Below the pieces are notes generated by a model. It ran no database searches. It saw only the letters and a program-made list of their open reading frames with translations, and was not told where the DNA came from. Shown in pieces: positions 14,399 through 28,352 of a DNA stretch of 64,000 nucleotides. The DNA is from Rhea pennata. Its lineage: Eukaryota; Chordata; Aves; Rheiformes; Rheidae. Every line of letters starts with the position of its first letter. Position 1 is the first letter of the stretch. The stretch is from the NCBI RefSeq assembly GCF_028389875.1, contig NC_084663.1:620001-684000 (forward strand), in the 5' to 3' direction. A program made the position numbers and the translations under genes.

Positions 14399-16465
14399 TC
14401 ACATGAAAATCCATTAGCTAACAATGGACAGCAGGAGATTATTATTATTATTGTTCTGGCTGCAGAGGTTTGATCAGGCGGAAGAAGAGGGAAATGCTGG
14501 AAATTATGGAGAATGAGAGAGAAAAAGAAAGCTTTGAAACGGGAAGGAGACATTGCATTGAGTATCCATAAGAGGGAGTAGACCTCAAGGGTTTTCATGG
14601 CTGTCTGACTTTTCACAAAATCCACCCTCTGTATTTTACTGGGATAATGTCTAATAAGCACTTTGATAGAACAACAGCAACAAACACAACAAAAATGTAA
14701 TTTACTGTCATCTGACCATGAGCAAGTCTGATACAGGAACTATCTGTAAAGAAAGGCAATGCATTTGTATAAGGACGTGAGGCAGTGGACAATCTCCACC
14801 ATCATAAATCCATATTGCCCTTTGAGCAGAATGTCCATTCAGGACTCACTCTTAGGTTGCACTTTGTGCTGCCCCAAAACCCAAAGTCTCAGTGCAATGA
14901 CTTCCTTCTGTTATTGAGGCATCAACTGGAGTGTCTTGCCATGTCCTCTCTCCCACTTCCACTGCTTCCCAGCATCAGTTCAAGGGAAGATCACAAGTTC
15001 TCAAACCCTTTTCCATCAGTAGTGTGCCAGCAGTGGTGTCCGTTTCCTGCGTAAAGCAATTTACATAGACTAAAGAAGAGAAAACCTTTTATTCATTATA
15101 AAATAGCAAATGAACAGTAGTAGAATTAACTGCTTCATCAGTGATATCATCATAGTGCTTACATTTTTTGCTTTGTGCTCCCATAATGAAGTGATGGTCT
15201 AAAATAGTGACACTGGCACTGGCACAGACTCCGGGTTGGAAACACACAGTCTAGTGCTGTTGTGGCATGATAAGTGTTACCTTGACCACTGACTACAATA
15301 CACACAAGCTTCTTCCAACATCCTAGCTTGAATCTCTGCCTGACATTGGCCGTGCTGTGTAGCCATAGCAGCTCAGCGTGGCAGTAGTTTAGAAATTGCT
15401 GCCCCATGCTACAACATGTATGAAATCATAGGTTAAGTGACTTTCTGTGTATGTTATTCCATCTTTTTAAAAGTGGTTGTATACAGCTGATACTGTAAAC
15501 CTTTCTTCCACTGGCAGCTACTGTGCTCATGTAGCACAGAGCTTCTGTCCACATCACTGCACTACTGCCCTGTAGTCATAACTTTGCTGGTCCTACATTA
15601 AAGTTTATTAAAAACTTTCATTGTTCAAATGAGGGTCTTTTTCTGATAATCCAAATAGATTACCTTTGTAGAATGTAGAGCTGACCTGATTCAAACAGGT
15701 GGTTGCTGCATGTTCACCACATGCTTCTTAGGCTGTAAGAATCAGCCTTCTCATCTCTTCTTCATCCCCTATCTCAAGGAAGATGCTGAATCCGAATTTT
15801 TTTCCATTTCCACTCTAGACAGATACCAAATTAAGTCAGATTCTGAACAGACTGAGGAAATCCAGAAGAAACTTACTACATAGTTTCAGAAATTTCTTAG
15901 ATTTGAAAACGAGTATTTCTCCTCTCCCTTTTCTGCAGGAAGAAAAGCCTTGCACTGCACAGTTATGTGATATCCATACAACTAATAGATCCTGTCTCTT
16001 AACAGTGCCTCAGTGCAGAGAAGTGCCAGTGGTATACATGCCTTGATGCAAGAAGGCTTGTTCCCTGTAGACAGTGTATTGTTTGTGTTTTGTTGTTTTA
16101 TCAGGTGTTAGATACTGTGATGATACATGAGCTAAAAGCAGTATGCATTGACTCTGGAAAGAAGCATGGCTCAAGGGAATTATGTTTGTTCTGCACACAT
16201 AGCTCCTAAGGAAGACTGCTCTCCTGGGCAGTCAAGCTTGTCTTCTCATGCGAGCTGCACCATATGTAAGGAACAAACTTAGGCACAGCAGTTCTTGTTC
16301 CAGGCTGTAGTTCAAAAACTGGGCATCTGAGGCTTAGGAGAGAAGTTCTTAACATGGAGGAATTCTTTCAGAGTAAGAACTAAGATTTTGATATTGACAT
16401 GTTTTACAGATTAAAAACAGCAGAAGTGAAGAGTAAGAGTAGTTGTCAGTTTTCATTCTGGAAAA

Positions 16466-16828
16466 ATCATAGAATCAGTAAGGTTGGAAGGGACCTCTGG
16501 AGATCATCTAGTCCAACCCCCCCCTGCTCAAGCAGGGTCACCTAGAGCATGTTAGACAGGGTTGCATCCAGGCGGGCCTTGAATATCTTCAGAGAAGGAC
16601 ACTCCACAACCTCTCTGGGTAACATGTTCCAGTGCTCTGTCACTCTCACAGGGAGGAAATTCCCCCTCACGCTCAGGTGGTTCAGGTGGTTCAATTTTTG
16701 CCCGCTGCTTCTTGTCCTGTTGCATGGGGCAACTGTAAAGAGTTTGTCCCCATCCCCTTGACACCCTCCCTTCAGATACTTATGCACATTGATAAGATCT
16801 GCCCTTCAGTCTTCTCTTCCCCAGGGTG
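16466..16828 (-). mobile_element. CR1 LINE 3' fragment (reverse)
   Basis: The left end is the reverse complement of the short terminal direct repeat typical of CR1 3' ends (AATCATAGAATCA), followed by the reverse of the conserved 3' tail. The minus strand encodes the degraded C-terminus of the CR1 reverse transcriptase ([39 protein letters not shown]). It is 5'-truncated, as most CR1 copies are. Confidence 0.9.
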
Positions 16829-17496
16829 ATAGCAGGTTAATAGCAGAGACTCAGTTATTTTGTACTAGGGTCCCATCTCATTTAGCAGATTTATTAAGTA
16901 TCTGAAAACCACAGTAATTATTGAGATATCATGATCTGCAGAAGACATGAAATTACTTGTGTCATTGAACTTACAGAGAACAGTGGCAAACTAGAAGGGA
17001 AACTAGCCAAGCTAGAGGAATAAACTACACGACAACAAAAAAGTTCAGTGTTAAGAAGTGTGAAGAGATGGACAGCAGAGGACAAAGCTAAAATCTGTAG
17101 ACCAAAAAGCATATTCTCCAACTGTGGGCAGCTGATGCTCACAAGGCCTTCCAGCGTTCTCCACAGCTATAGGCAGTGAGGAGTTAAAGCTGATACTGAA
17201 ATGGTGCAGGTTGGCAGGGATGGCAAGGCATTGACTGTGCTGCAGGAATATGTTGCTATTCACTTGCTTCATGTGGGCCAGTGAAAGTTGAGGACAGTGG
17301 CTGGAAGATCAGTATAGATGATACCAGCACAAGCGCTCTCTGCATAAAGCTTCATAGAGGACTCTGCCACTGGGTAGCTACAGCCAAAAAGGAGTGACTC
17401 ATAGTATCGGGCGTGTGTGAAACATTGCTTTCTCATCTGCACGTGCACTGTTGGCTGATCACAGATCTGTGCTGGACCCCTACAGCCTGAGTTTAC

Positions 17497-18890
17497 AGAA
17501 TCAAGGAATCACAGATTCACTGAAGTTGGCAGGCACCTCTGGAGATTGCCCTGTCCAACAACCCTCCTGCTTAAAGCAGAATTGGATAGAGCAGGTTGCT
17601 CAGGACCATGCCTAGTCAGGTTTTGAATAGCTCTGAGGATAGAGACTCAAATATCTCTCTGGGCAGCGAGTGTTTGATCATCCTAACAGTAAGAAGCTTT
17701 TTCTTATGTTTAAGTGGAATTTTGTATATTCCAGTTTGTGCCCATTGCCCCTCATCCTGTCACTGGGCACTACTGAGAAGTGTCAGGCTCCATCTTCTTT
17801 ACTCCCTCTTGAACAGATATTTTTCCATATTGATAAGACCTCCTGACCCTTCCCTTTTCCAGGCTAAAGAACTCCATCTTTTCTCTGCCTCTCCTTATAT
17901 AAGAGATGCTCCAGTCCCTTAATCAACTTTGTAGCCCTTCTCTGGAGTCTCTCCTGTAGCTTTATGTCTCTCTTGACTGGGGAGGCCAGCACTGGACCTG
18001 GAACTCCAAATGTGGCCTCACCCATGCTGAGTAAAGGAGAAGGATAACCACCCTTGACCTGCTGGCTGTGCTCTACCTAATGCAGTTTAGGAGGCTATTG
18101 GCCTTCTTTGCCACAAGGACACATTGCGGGGTCGTGGTCAACCAGGACCCCCACACCCTTGTCTGCCAAGCTGCTTTCCAGCTCATTGGCCTCCAGCATG
18201 TATTGGCACATGGATTTATTCCCCCACTGGTGCAGGACTGGGCATTTCCTTTTGAGCTTCATGAAGTTTCCATTGGTCTTTTTCTCCAGCCTGGTAAGGT
18301 CCCTTTGAATGCCAGCACAACTGTCTGGTTTATCAACCATTCCTCCCAGTTTTATATCATCTGCAAACTTTCTGAGGGCGTATACTGTCCCATCATCCAG
18401 GTCATTAATGAAGATATTAAATTAGTACTTGTACCTGATCTGTCCCTGGGGGCACCACTAGTGACTGACCTCCAGCTGAACTTCATGCTACTGATCACAA
18501 CCTTTTGAGCCTGGCAGTTCAGTCAGTTTCCAGTCTACCTCACTGTCCACTTACCTAGTCCATATTTCATCAGTTTGTCAATGTTATGGGAGATGGAGTT
18601 GATTGAAAGCCTAACTAAAATCAAGATAAACAATATCAAATGCTCTCCCCTCATCCACCAAGGCAGTCATTTCATCATATCAGACTATCAGGTTGGTCAA
18701 GCATGACTTTTCCTTTGTAAAGCCATGCTGAATACTCCACCTTCTTGACCTTAGTATGTTTGGAAATGGTTTCCAGGATTATTTGCTCTATCATCTTCCC
18801 AGGGATCAAGGTGAGGCTGGCTCGTCTGCAGTTCCCCAGATCATCCTCCTTGCCTTCTTGAAGATAGGAGTTCCTGTGATGTTACAGCAA
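17497..18890 (-). mobile_element. Older, diverged CR1 LINE fragment (reverse)
   Basis: The sequence begins AATCAAGGAATCACAGATTCACTGAAG, a diverged CR1 3' end read in reverse. It continues through the reverse of the CR1 reverse-transcriptase C-terminal region. The minus strand retains broken pieces such as IQRDLTRLEKK and ELESSLADKGVGVLVDHD. The right part (about 18600-18890) resembles the more internal RT region. Many stops and indels show that it is dead. The right boundary is approximate. Confidence 0.78.
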
Positions 18891-19577
18891 TTGCTTTGCT
18901 TTGTACCTGGACAACGTCTGTAAACCAAGACTAGGCAGAAAGAGTGGGCTGCCACTTGCCAAACATAAGCTGTTTAAACGTCAGGTACTTAGGCTAACCA
19001 TGTTGCCATGACAACTCTATAACGAGTAGAAGGAAAAGACAGATTGCTGTCTTTGGGTTGCACTTCCTCTCCATTGACTATTGAGGGAGCTAAACCATGG
19101 CAGGAGGAGATGCCTACATTGTTAGACAGCCAGTGCTGCATGAGGTGGACCCACTGCAGATACCCGATTAGCCCCCTTTGTCTGAGCTGCCTCATGGCTG
19201 GCATTCCCCAATGCACCACAGCAAGTGTGCAAGGCTTTTTTGCCTGCTACCCTGTTGTTTACTTTGTCAAATACCATGTTCACAAACTGGGTGAACGAGA
19301 GGTTCACTGGACCTCTTTTGGCACTCTTAGCGGGCTGCATTACTGAAAGGAACAGATCTGTAGTCTGGTACAAAGGAGTTATTGTTCTGGGAAAAGGGGT
19401 ATAGAGCAACTCTATTTCTGAGTTCTCCCAGAAATGCATACATTTCCACTGGAAAGTCTGAGCAAATTTTGAGGATCTTGCATGTTTACCTGAGACTTCT
19501 GGGCAGATGGCATCCTGGTTCAAACTGATGTGCAGTCATTCTAACTGAGCCTATTGCATTTGTGGAAGTACTATATA

Positions 19578-20415
19578 TAGAATCATAGAATCAGTAAGGT
19601 TGGAAGGGACCTCTGGAGATCATTTAGTCCAACCTCCCTGCTCAGCAGGGTCACCTAGAGCGTGTTAGACAGGGTTGCATCCAGGTGAGCCTTGAATATC
19701 TCCAGAGAAGGAGACTCCACAACCTCTCTGGGCAACCTGTGCCAGTGCTCCGTCACTCTCACAGGGAAGAAATTCCCCCTCATGGTCAGGTGGAACTTCC
19801 TGTGCTTCAGTTTCTGCCCACTGCCTCTTGTCCTGTCACACGGGACAACTGTAAAGAGTTTGTCCCCGTCCCCTTGACACCCTCCCTTCAGGTACTTGTA
19901 CACATTGATCAGATCCCCCCTCAGTCTTCTCTTCCCCAGGCTGAAGAGGCCCAGCTCTCGCAGCCGTTCCTCACAGGGCAGGTGCTCCAGCCCTCTGATC
20001 ATCTTTGTAGCCCTACTCTGGACTCTCTCCAGTAGCTCCATGTCTCTCTTGTCCTGGGGAGCCCAGAACTGGACACAGTACTCAAGATGAGGCCTCCCCA
20101 GGGCTGAGTAGAGGGGCAGCATCACCTCCCTCGATCTGCTGGCAACACTCTTCCCAATGCACCCCAGGACACCATTGGCCTTCTTGGCCACAAGGGCACA
20201 TTGCTGGCTCATGGTCTATCTGTCATCCACCAGCACTCCCAGGTCTTTCTCTGCAGAACTGCTCTCCAGAAGGTCAGCCTCCAGCTTGTGCTGGTGCCTA
20301 GGGTTATTTTTCCCTAGGTGCAGGACTCTGCACTTGCCCTTGTTGAACCTCAGGAGGTTCCTCTCTGCCCAACTCTCCAGCCTGTCCAGGTCTCTCTGAA
20401 TGGCAGCACAGATAT
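19578..20415 (-). mobile_element. CR1 LINE fragment with nearly intact RT C-terminus (reverse)
   Basis: This is the best preserved CR1 in the window. The left end carries AATCATAGAATCA. The minus strand reads from [19 protein letters not shown] through a long open frame ([20 protein letters not shown] to [17 protein letters not shown]) of 185 codons. A stop at 20213-20215 separates it from the preceding frame where CR1 normally reads through. It is 5'-truncated and cannot retrotranspose. Confidence 0.93.
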
Positions 20416-22769
20416 GGCCACTGAATTTGCACAAATTGATTATACTGTGCTTGTGCAATAAATCGGTTGCTTTTAGATAGCATGAGCTTGATTTTGCATG
20501 TGCAATGCAGTTGTGCCTCTTCATAAAGTGTCTCCTCTCTGAAAGATGTTCATATGGACATATTGCATACACAACCGAGCTCTAGACAGCACATTGGTTT
20601 GACACTTTCTGGAAATATTAGACCAGTTGCAAATGTTCATTGTTGATCCGTCTATGCGTTTTAAGTCTGACATCTGCCAAGAGCTCAAGATCTTGTGCTC
20701 ATACTAGTCTATCTTTACAGACCTTGCTCCATAAGACAAGCTGCCCTGATTCATGGGACTTCCTCCACATGTACTGCCTGTGGGTTCTGTGTTTGTTGTA
20801 GCTCAGGAGACTCCAAACTGAAGTATAGCAACCCTTTTAGTTACAAAATAGAACAGCTACTTTCCTGCTTCCTTCTTTGCCTATTCTTCTGTTCATCTGA
20901 AAAAGAACTCATCTTCCAGTGCTTCTTCAGCATCGTCAGTCCCTGCAGATACTGGCAGTTACTTTCTTGCCTTCTGGAGAGACAGTACATTGTGTTCAAT
21001 TAACCCCACTTGTTTGTATCAGTTTTGTAGGTGTTCCTTCTCAGCATCCCTCTGTTTTTCTACTGTGAAAGAGGATGATTTAGGAGTGCCAGATTTATCT
21101 TCTCTAATGAAAGTACTGGCTGCAGTAGTAGAGACCTAAGAAAAGGATACCAGAAAATTAGAACCTTGTTCTTAGCAGTTTTTCAGATAAGCCTCATGCA
21201 CTGTTGCATACCCCTTTCTGAGCAACATTTCTTTATGGGAATAAGATTATCCTCTCTTTGGATTCTTCTGCTGAAAGCCAGTAACAAAGTTCTTTCTGAA
21301 ATTCGGCAGTTAAGGAAGAGCAGTGGGCGGGAAAATGGTCCCTGAGAACAGTTCATAAATATTCCATTAATGCAGCTCTGTGTGCTACCACTGCAGTTAC
21401 TATGTGAAACGCAGTATGGCTGCAATATTATCTTTTCCCTGTGGGTTTGCTGTCTAGCTAGAGCTTACAGTTTTTGAGAGAGAAGGACTTTCATAGTTCC
21501 TTCATGATTAGGCTTTTCTTGGCACTCCGATCACAGGGACTATATCAAGGCTTTGTGAAGAAGCGTATTTTTTTTCTAGCTTTTGAAACAGTCCCATACT
21601 CCTTCACCAGGAGTACACCAAAAAAATTTTTTTCTGAACTCTGTCTGTCAGCAGGATCTAAATTGCAGAAAGAAGATGGAAAATACTGCTTGCCCTTCTA
21701 TATCTTTTTGACTTACAAAACAGTGTATTAGAGAGCATCCAGCAGAAGTGCTTCTGACTTTTGTTTTGGAGGTTATCCAGAGATTCTCTTTCTTTTCCAC
21801 ACCCTTCCCTCTTGCCCTCTCTCTTCAGAGACAATTTTCATGAAAAAATTCTAGAGGACAAAATCAAGATCCTTTTGAAATGGGAGCTGGAGAGGTGTGG
21901 TGCCATTCTAGGCAGGAAGACCCAAAGTGTCCATCTGTATTTCAAGCAAAGAAAGACAGGAATAGTCTCTAATCTTGACATTAAAGCACAGGCTTGTCAT
22001 GGTCACAGGCAGCACTGACCTTGTTATTACACAGAGATCTTCACGAGAGCCTTCGGTGCACCGCACGTTGATGGAGAATCATGTGGGCAGTCTTGTGTCT
22101 CACTGATCGGCTGGTGAAGGTTGCTTATCACAGAAAGTGAATCCTTCTCATAGCACAGTTAATGCAATTCTAATGAAAAGCCAGGGGTTTTTTTAAGTCA
22201 CTATGAAAACACTTTAGGGATCCTAAAACAGTAAAAGAAAGTCTTGTTAAGTGAGAGATACATTCTTCTTTGGGATTATAAGGAATGCATTACTTCAGCT
22301 ACTGAATCTGTGATTGCATTTACTGTTCTTGAAGAAATTCGGACTGAGATACAGAGTTCACTGAAAGAATACTCATCCATTAGTGACTCATTCAGGAAAT
22401 CTGCTTGTTAATACCTTCAGTAAAATATTCCCAGAAGGCTTAATTAGCTGTACTACAAATACATAATTCCTTTTTCTTTGGATATAACTTCAATTTTCAG
22501 TAAGTTGATATTTCTTTGCATATATTAAGAGGTTACTTCCCATGAGATCTGCTCTCCTCTTCTCTACTGAGTTCAGTCAGTACCACTCATATGCTGTGGT
22601 GTAAGAGTCAGGCCTTCCATTCCATGTCTCAAAGGATTGATTTTTTTCTCTTTTGTTCACACCGAAGTGTCAGTAATTGAGACAACCAGCAATCCTACTG
22701 TTACTAACACATTCCAGCCACTGAACTCCACAAGACATGAAGAGCTGCCAGATCCTGCAATTCACCTGT

Positions 22770-22806
22770 TCAGGAAAAAAAAAAAAAAAAAAAAAGAAAG
22801 AAAAAA
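22770..22806. repeat. A-rich simple repeat
   Basis: Uninterrupted A run of about 20 bases followed by GAAAG-type interruptions. No retroposed body with target-site duplications was recognised beside it. Confidence 0.85.
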
Positions 22807-23029
22807 TCTTGAAGGCAGCCTTGTACCAGTGGTTAGGGCTACCACCTCCCAACTCACAGTGAAAGCTAGGACACATCAAAGTTATCCTTTTTTTGCTACT
22901 GGTCTCTAAGGCCCAGATGAAGGACTACCACAAATGGGAAGTGAAGAGTGATTTTTCATTTTCCTTTCTGAGTTCCAGAGTTGCATCAACTTGATATTGC
23001 CTAAAGGAGAAGTGGACAACACTTAGGTA

Positions 23030-23277
23030 GAGGCAATGGACACAAACTGAACCACAGTAAGTTCCATCCAAATATGAGGAAAAATGTCTTTACCATGAAA
23101 GTGACAGAGCATGGGAACAGGTTGCCCAGAGAGGCTGTGGAGTCTCCTTCTCATTCAAAACCCGCCTGGATGCAATCCTGTGCAACATGGTTTAGGTGAC
23201 CCTGCTTGAGCAAAGGAGTTGACCTAGATGATCTTCGGAGGTCCCTTCCAATCTCAACCATCCTGTGATTCTGTGGT
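23030..23277 (+). mobile_element. CR1 LINE 3' fragment (forward)
   Basis: The plus strand carries the CR1 3' tail in sense orientation. The segment around AACAGGTTGCCCAGAGAGGC is followed by GGTGACCCTGCTTGAGC, GACCTAGATGATCTTCGGAGG and a terminal TCCTGTGATTCTGTGG repeat. It is short, 5'-truncated and opposite in orientation to the other recognisable CR1 copies in this intron. Confidence 0.88.
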
Positions 23278-25199
23278 TCATTAAAATTCACAAAGCTAAA
23301 GGCCTAGATAGCGTCATCCTAAAATACAACATGGCCTCAGCTTGGCTGCAGCTGGCTGGTGCGCCTCTTTGTCAATGTGTATTCCTCTGGCAAAAGCCAT
23401 ATGCCAACATGCAAAAATCATCTCCAGTCAGAGGTGAAGAAGAGCAAACAGTGATCCAGTGAAAACCCTCTCAGCTGGTATTATTGCTATGCATAAGTGC
23501 AAGTCTTCTGAAAAGATACTGCTCTGAGATGCCACTTGTAAAGGAACACATCCACAGAAACTTGCTTCAGATCAGAATGATCAGAATGAAGTACCTGTGA
23601 GCAAATAATTGTACTAATAACCCACAGTGAAGTGAGGTGCCAGTGCTGGACAGGACATCAGAGACCCTTGCACACTGCCTGCAGCAGAATGTGTGATTGG
23701 CAGAACAGTGTTCCTGGAAGCGTTGAGAGCCAACAGTGTATTTCAGACAGAGCACTGCGCTGACTAAATCGGTGCTCTGCAGAGAGCGGAGGGAGCAGAG
23801 CTGCAGACTACATCTCCTGACCAGCCATGGCCAGAAGGCTTTGTCTTGGCACTGCTGTCTCATTATTTCAAGGATATGGCAGCCGTGGAAGCTTGAGTAC
23901 CCAGCTAATTTCTCACATGCTGTTCCAACAAGCCCTAGCCCCAAGAGCAGAAAGAGCCAACCTTTCAGATCCTGTAGGCCACATAACAAAAGAAGAAATC
24001 ACATGCTGAAAGCACTGGAGACCTTGCACCCCAGTCTGCCACATGATGTGGGTCTAATGTGAGACACGCATCTTCACTGTCTGCAATGCCCATGCTGCTG
24101 GAGAGCCATCAGGTAGCCACCACTTCCCATGGGAATGCACGCACACAAAACTACTGTGTTTGGCCTTGCTGCCTCTGTGCATCTTCTCTGTGGTACCGGT
24201 GGATGAGGGTAGATAGTCTGGAATACCTGCAAGGTCTCAGTCTTAGTTTCTGAAGAATCCACCAGCTGATAAAGACTTGCCCAGGTAAGGACTTGGAGCA
24301 GTGTAATCTGTGAGACCAGACAGCCACAATGCCCCCAGCATCTCAGCAGCTAATGGTTAATTACTTGTTAACATGCAGGTCAAAACTAGTGTAAGTGTAG
24401 TGACAAAAGTGCTGAGGTTGCTATTCTCTGGCACATCTTCATGCTGGTCTTAGCACTCTCTCTTGAAAAAAGGGCAGCAATAACACCAGAACACAAACAG
24501 AGAATAATGGCCCAATTTACCCATTTATGGAACTTCCCAAATCTTCCTGAAGGGTGCCTCACAGTCACAAACTCTTTCTATTTGCAGACTAAATTAAAAA
24601 ATACTCAGGACAAATTGCAGCACTTGTGAGAATACAGAGGGACAAAGCTCCACTGTCTGAGTTCACATCCTAAATCACCTTGTTACGCCATTGGTACATA
24701 ACATGTCATTCACAGACCACACAGAGCCTTGCATGAAAGCTTTCGTCACCCACCATCCAAGTAGAAATTGAATGACTGCCCAATATGTAACAGTGCAGAA
24801 GATATCCAGAGTCATGAACATGTAGTGCATTGCTGCCCTCTGAAATCGTCAGTGGGAAGGCAGCAGCCTTCATTCATCCTCTGTTACTAGGAGCTATGGA
24901 TTAATTCATGTCTGGACACAGACTTTGTTTTCCAAACTGTACAGAATAAGAATCTCCACACAGTATCTTTGTGTTGCTAACTGCATGCCTTAAAAGCTAG
25001 CCACGTGGCTTTGTCTCAGACTGCTGCACAGAGTATGCCATAATAGCGTACTGATTCTACATGTGAAATGCCTGCCTCATGGACTGCCAGCTTCCTCTGA
25101 ACGCAGCTATCGATTTGACAACTAGATGTCATATTTTACTATCCAATGAGCATGCATTTGTGACCTGGAGTCCTCATATCTTCTAGCTCAAGTATCTCT

Positions 25200-25790
25200 T
25201 CTCCTTTCACATACCCTGACAATAATTTCCATCTCTGTCTCACCCTTGGCAGGTTAGACAAGATGCAGGCATAGTATCCATTCCTGTTTGAATTTGTCTG
25301 TCTTGAACATGAATAACCAGAACTGTATTCATAATTTCAAGTGAGATTTCTAAATGTCTTGTATGGTGATATTAATGTATTTTTATGTTTGTGAGAAATT
25401 CACACTTCAGATATGTTTCTTTTGCCTTTTTCATGACTGCGCTACATTGGTGCCTCCTAGTCATCCTGAGGTCTTTCCGTAGACCCAGAACATTCTCTTC
25501 CTTCATCATTTCCAGTGGATGAGCACTAGCTGACAGCAGAGATCCTTTGCCAGCCCTGCAAGTAGGACCTTGTATTTTGTACTGTCATTTTCATTCTGTT
25601 TCTTTTACTGCAGTCTTCAAGGTCGTTCAGTTCTTCCTCCTTTATATTGATGGAGCTTCCCAAATTTGATTCATCATCACACTTATTTATAAGCCTCTTG
25701 CTTTTTGTGCCAGATATAAAGAAAATGAGAGGAAAAGTGTCTAAGCCCACAGACCATGGACAAAACTTCATATTTAGACATGTTAGCAGT
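25200..25790 (-). mobile_element. Probable ancient CR1/L3-like LINE remnant (reverse)
   Basis: Heavily decayed sequence whose wording on the plus strand (for example around CCCAAATTTGATTCATCATCAC and the preceding GTCATTTTCATTC) resembles the reverse of the RT region of old CR1/L3 elements. No frame is intact. Boundaries and family are uncertain. Confidence 0.45.
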
Positions 25791-26228
25791 CTGTAGACGT
25801 CTTCGTCCTAGTGACATCTTTATGTCCAATCTCTGCAGAATTTTTTGAAACTATTGGCATGATAGAATTCAGTGCAGGTACTTGCAGAGCATTTTTGCTT
25901 TGTCCATTATTCCCCCTCCCTTATTCTCAAGGAGAATCATTCTGCATGTGTTTTTTTAAGCTAATTTTTTCAGAGTCATCACTCCAAAAAATCTTTAGTA
26001 CTTATTAACCTCCCAGGAGTGTGGATCTTGTATGGCATATGTGCATTAGTGACTGCAGGCTTATATAGCTAGCTTTAACCTTTAACTTTTCCAGAGTGTA
26101 AGTTTGAGGTGGAATGACCTGAAATGCAAAGGCAGTGCTTGGAGAGTAGTAGGGAAACACATGTATCATGCAGAGTATTCAGAGCTCTCCATAGAGGCGT
26201 CATGCAGAGACAGCCCTGAGGATGCTCC

Positions 26229-26248
26229 CCCCCCCCCACACACACACG
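26229..26248. repeat. C-run plus (CA)n microsatellite
   Basis: A run of C residues joins a short CACACACA tract ending in CGTGCGC. Simple-sequence DNA in the SHANK3 intron. Confidence 0.85.
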
Positions 26249-28329
26249 TGCGCAGGTGCTGTCTTTTCACAACCTAACTCAGACGTGCATCAGGAATGGA
26301 TGAGCCCTGCTTACTGTGGACCTGGAAGGAGCACCATGACTGGCTATCTGCTCATGCTGGCAAGGGAACTCCAAGCTTGACACCCTTCAAGCACTGAACT
26401 TAAAGCTCTGACTTCACTGAATTAGCAGGAACTTGAACTGTCTTCTGTTCTTTGGCTAGTGGTGTGTCTGGGTTAAAGAGAGAGTTTGTTAAGCCACACT
26501 GTTTGCTTACTAGCCTCCAGCCTAGAAGCGTTAAAGAGCTGCAGTTCTGTTGCATTTCATCAGTTAGTTGAGAGAAGAAGCAAATCGATACTGAGCCAAA
26601 TTAGTGGACGCAGACTATTTAGCAAAACAATAGCCAGAACATCACTAATAATGCCATACTTCTTGGCACATGGATATGCAGATCCAAACCTGTAGAGCCT
26701 TACTTGCCTTCAAGAGTACTCACACTTGACTGAATCTGCAACACTGGTGCTATAGGCATGTTCAGACTCCAACCTGCTGTGAGGCATGGGCCCCTGTTCA
26801 GACCTGATCTTGGCTACTCTCCTGGGAGCTGTGAAAATGTGACATGCAAAGAAGTTACTGAGGGATAACAGGTTACCATGCACCACCTGTTCTCCAGTAA
26901 TGATCTGTGCTTGTGTTCTTATCTCACAGTAACAACAGGATAGTTCACCCGCTAAGACCGACAAGTTCTGTTGGGTGCGTGTTACCAAAGTGCAGCCAAA
27001 TCAAAGAGCAGTAATCAAGGTAATCGGAGATTACCATGGTGCAGTAATCAAAGCTGTAGAGTGGGTTCACTGCACTACATTAGCTTTCACTGCCTTCTGA
27101 CACACCATACAGGCACACCATACAGGACGGACCCAAAGTCTCTGTAATTCAGAAGCCTATCTCTAACAGCAAACAACAGTGGGCACTTCTGGAGAAAGTA
27201 CTCAAAACAGGACAGGAACTCCGAGCCCAGCAGGGTACCTTCTTGAGACTTCCCAGGCTAAAGGACTCATTTAGATCATTATGCTCAAAAGACTTATCTG
27301 CTGTGAATTTGTCCTATCAGTTTGTAGATCCATTTCTTTTCAAATACCAAGAATATTTGTTTATGACGAGAGAGGGAATAAAGAAAAGCAGGTGATCCCA
27401 GAAGGACAGGATTCTTGGAGTGTGCCTTGTCTCCCATCAGATCCTCTTCCACTGGAGAACACTTGACCAATGCATCAGCATATAGCACAGTCCTCGTCAA
27501 TAAGTAAAACTCACTGCTCTGGGAAGAACTGGCCACTGATCAACCTTCCCTGTCTGTGCCCACCAAACACACACAAGCGTGCAGACCAAGGCTTAAATGA
27601 GAACCACTCCAGGCACCTTTTTGTGGCCTTGACCCATTGTGCACTCTGCACTAACTAGCTCACCACCATGCTGGTGTCAATCAGGTCCTGTTTTCTCCAC
27701 CTCTGGAGTGGCATAATGGTCCTCCCATCCATACTCCATTACTTGCAGAGATGCCAGAAAGTTCTCTCTAGTCCCAGAAAGGGGCTCTGCCTCTGAGTGG
27801 CAGATGTGCTTCAGAGTTTTATGTTTTGTTCTGACTTTGTCATTGGGACCTGACTGCAAAGCGAAGTTAGTGACATTAGCAAGAGGAAACTGGAGCAGGC
27901 CCTGGTGGGAGGTGGGGCTGGTGTTGCTTAGTGCAGTTCTGCTGTAGCTTACTAAAGAGCAAAGTCAGGCTGAGGTACAGAGTCTTCACCTGCAAGTCCT
28001 TGTGTGCAGAGGGGGCTTCAGGAACAGATCCCTCTCTGGTAGGTCTCAATGGGCTTCTGAGCTGTTGTGCCTAGGACAGGTTTGGCCAGGATGCGGAGAT
28101 ACTTGCTCAAACCTTTTCTGCCTCCTCTGGAGCAGGGCTTGCAAGAAAGTCTTGGCTAAAGTTCTCCAAGGCAGCACCTACCCTCCCCCCCAACCCCGAC
28201 TGCTACTAAGCCACCCCTCCTGTCTCAGGCTGGCCTGGCCCTCCAGCAGCCACCCCCCTCCCCATGTATATTGTAGCTGTGTGTTCCTGTGTCTGGGGAT
28301 CTCCACCTCACCCCTGCCCTTTGCTCTCT

Positions 28330-28352
28330 CTTCTCTCTCTCTCTCTCTCTTG
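28330..28352 (+). repeat. (CT)n pyrimidine tract before the terminal SHANK3 exon
   Basis: An almost pure CT repeat lies 20-45 bases upstream of the acceptor at 28372. It forms an extended polypyrimidine tract, the sort of sequence bound by PTB or U2AF, so length variation here could affect inclusion of the SAM-domain exon. That effect is inference. Confidence 0.8.
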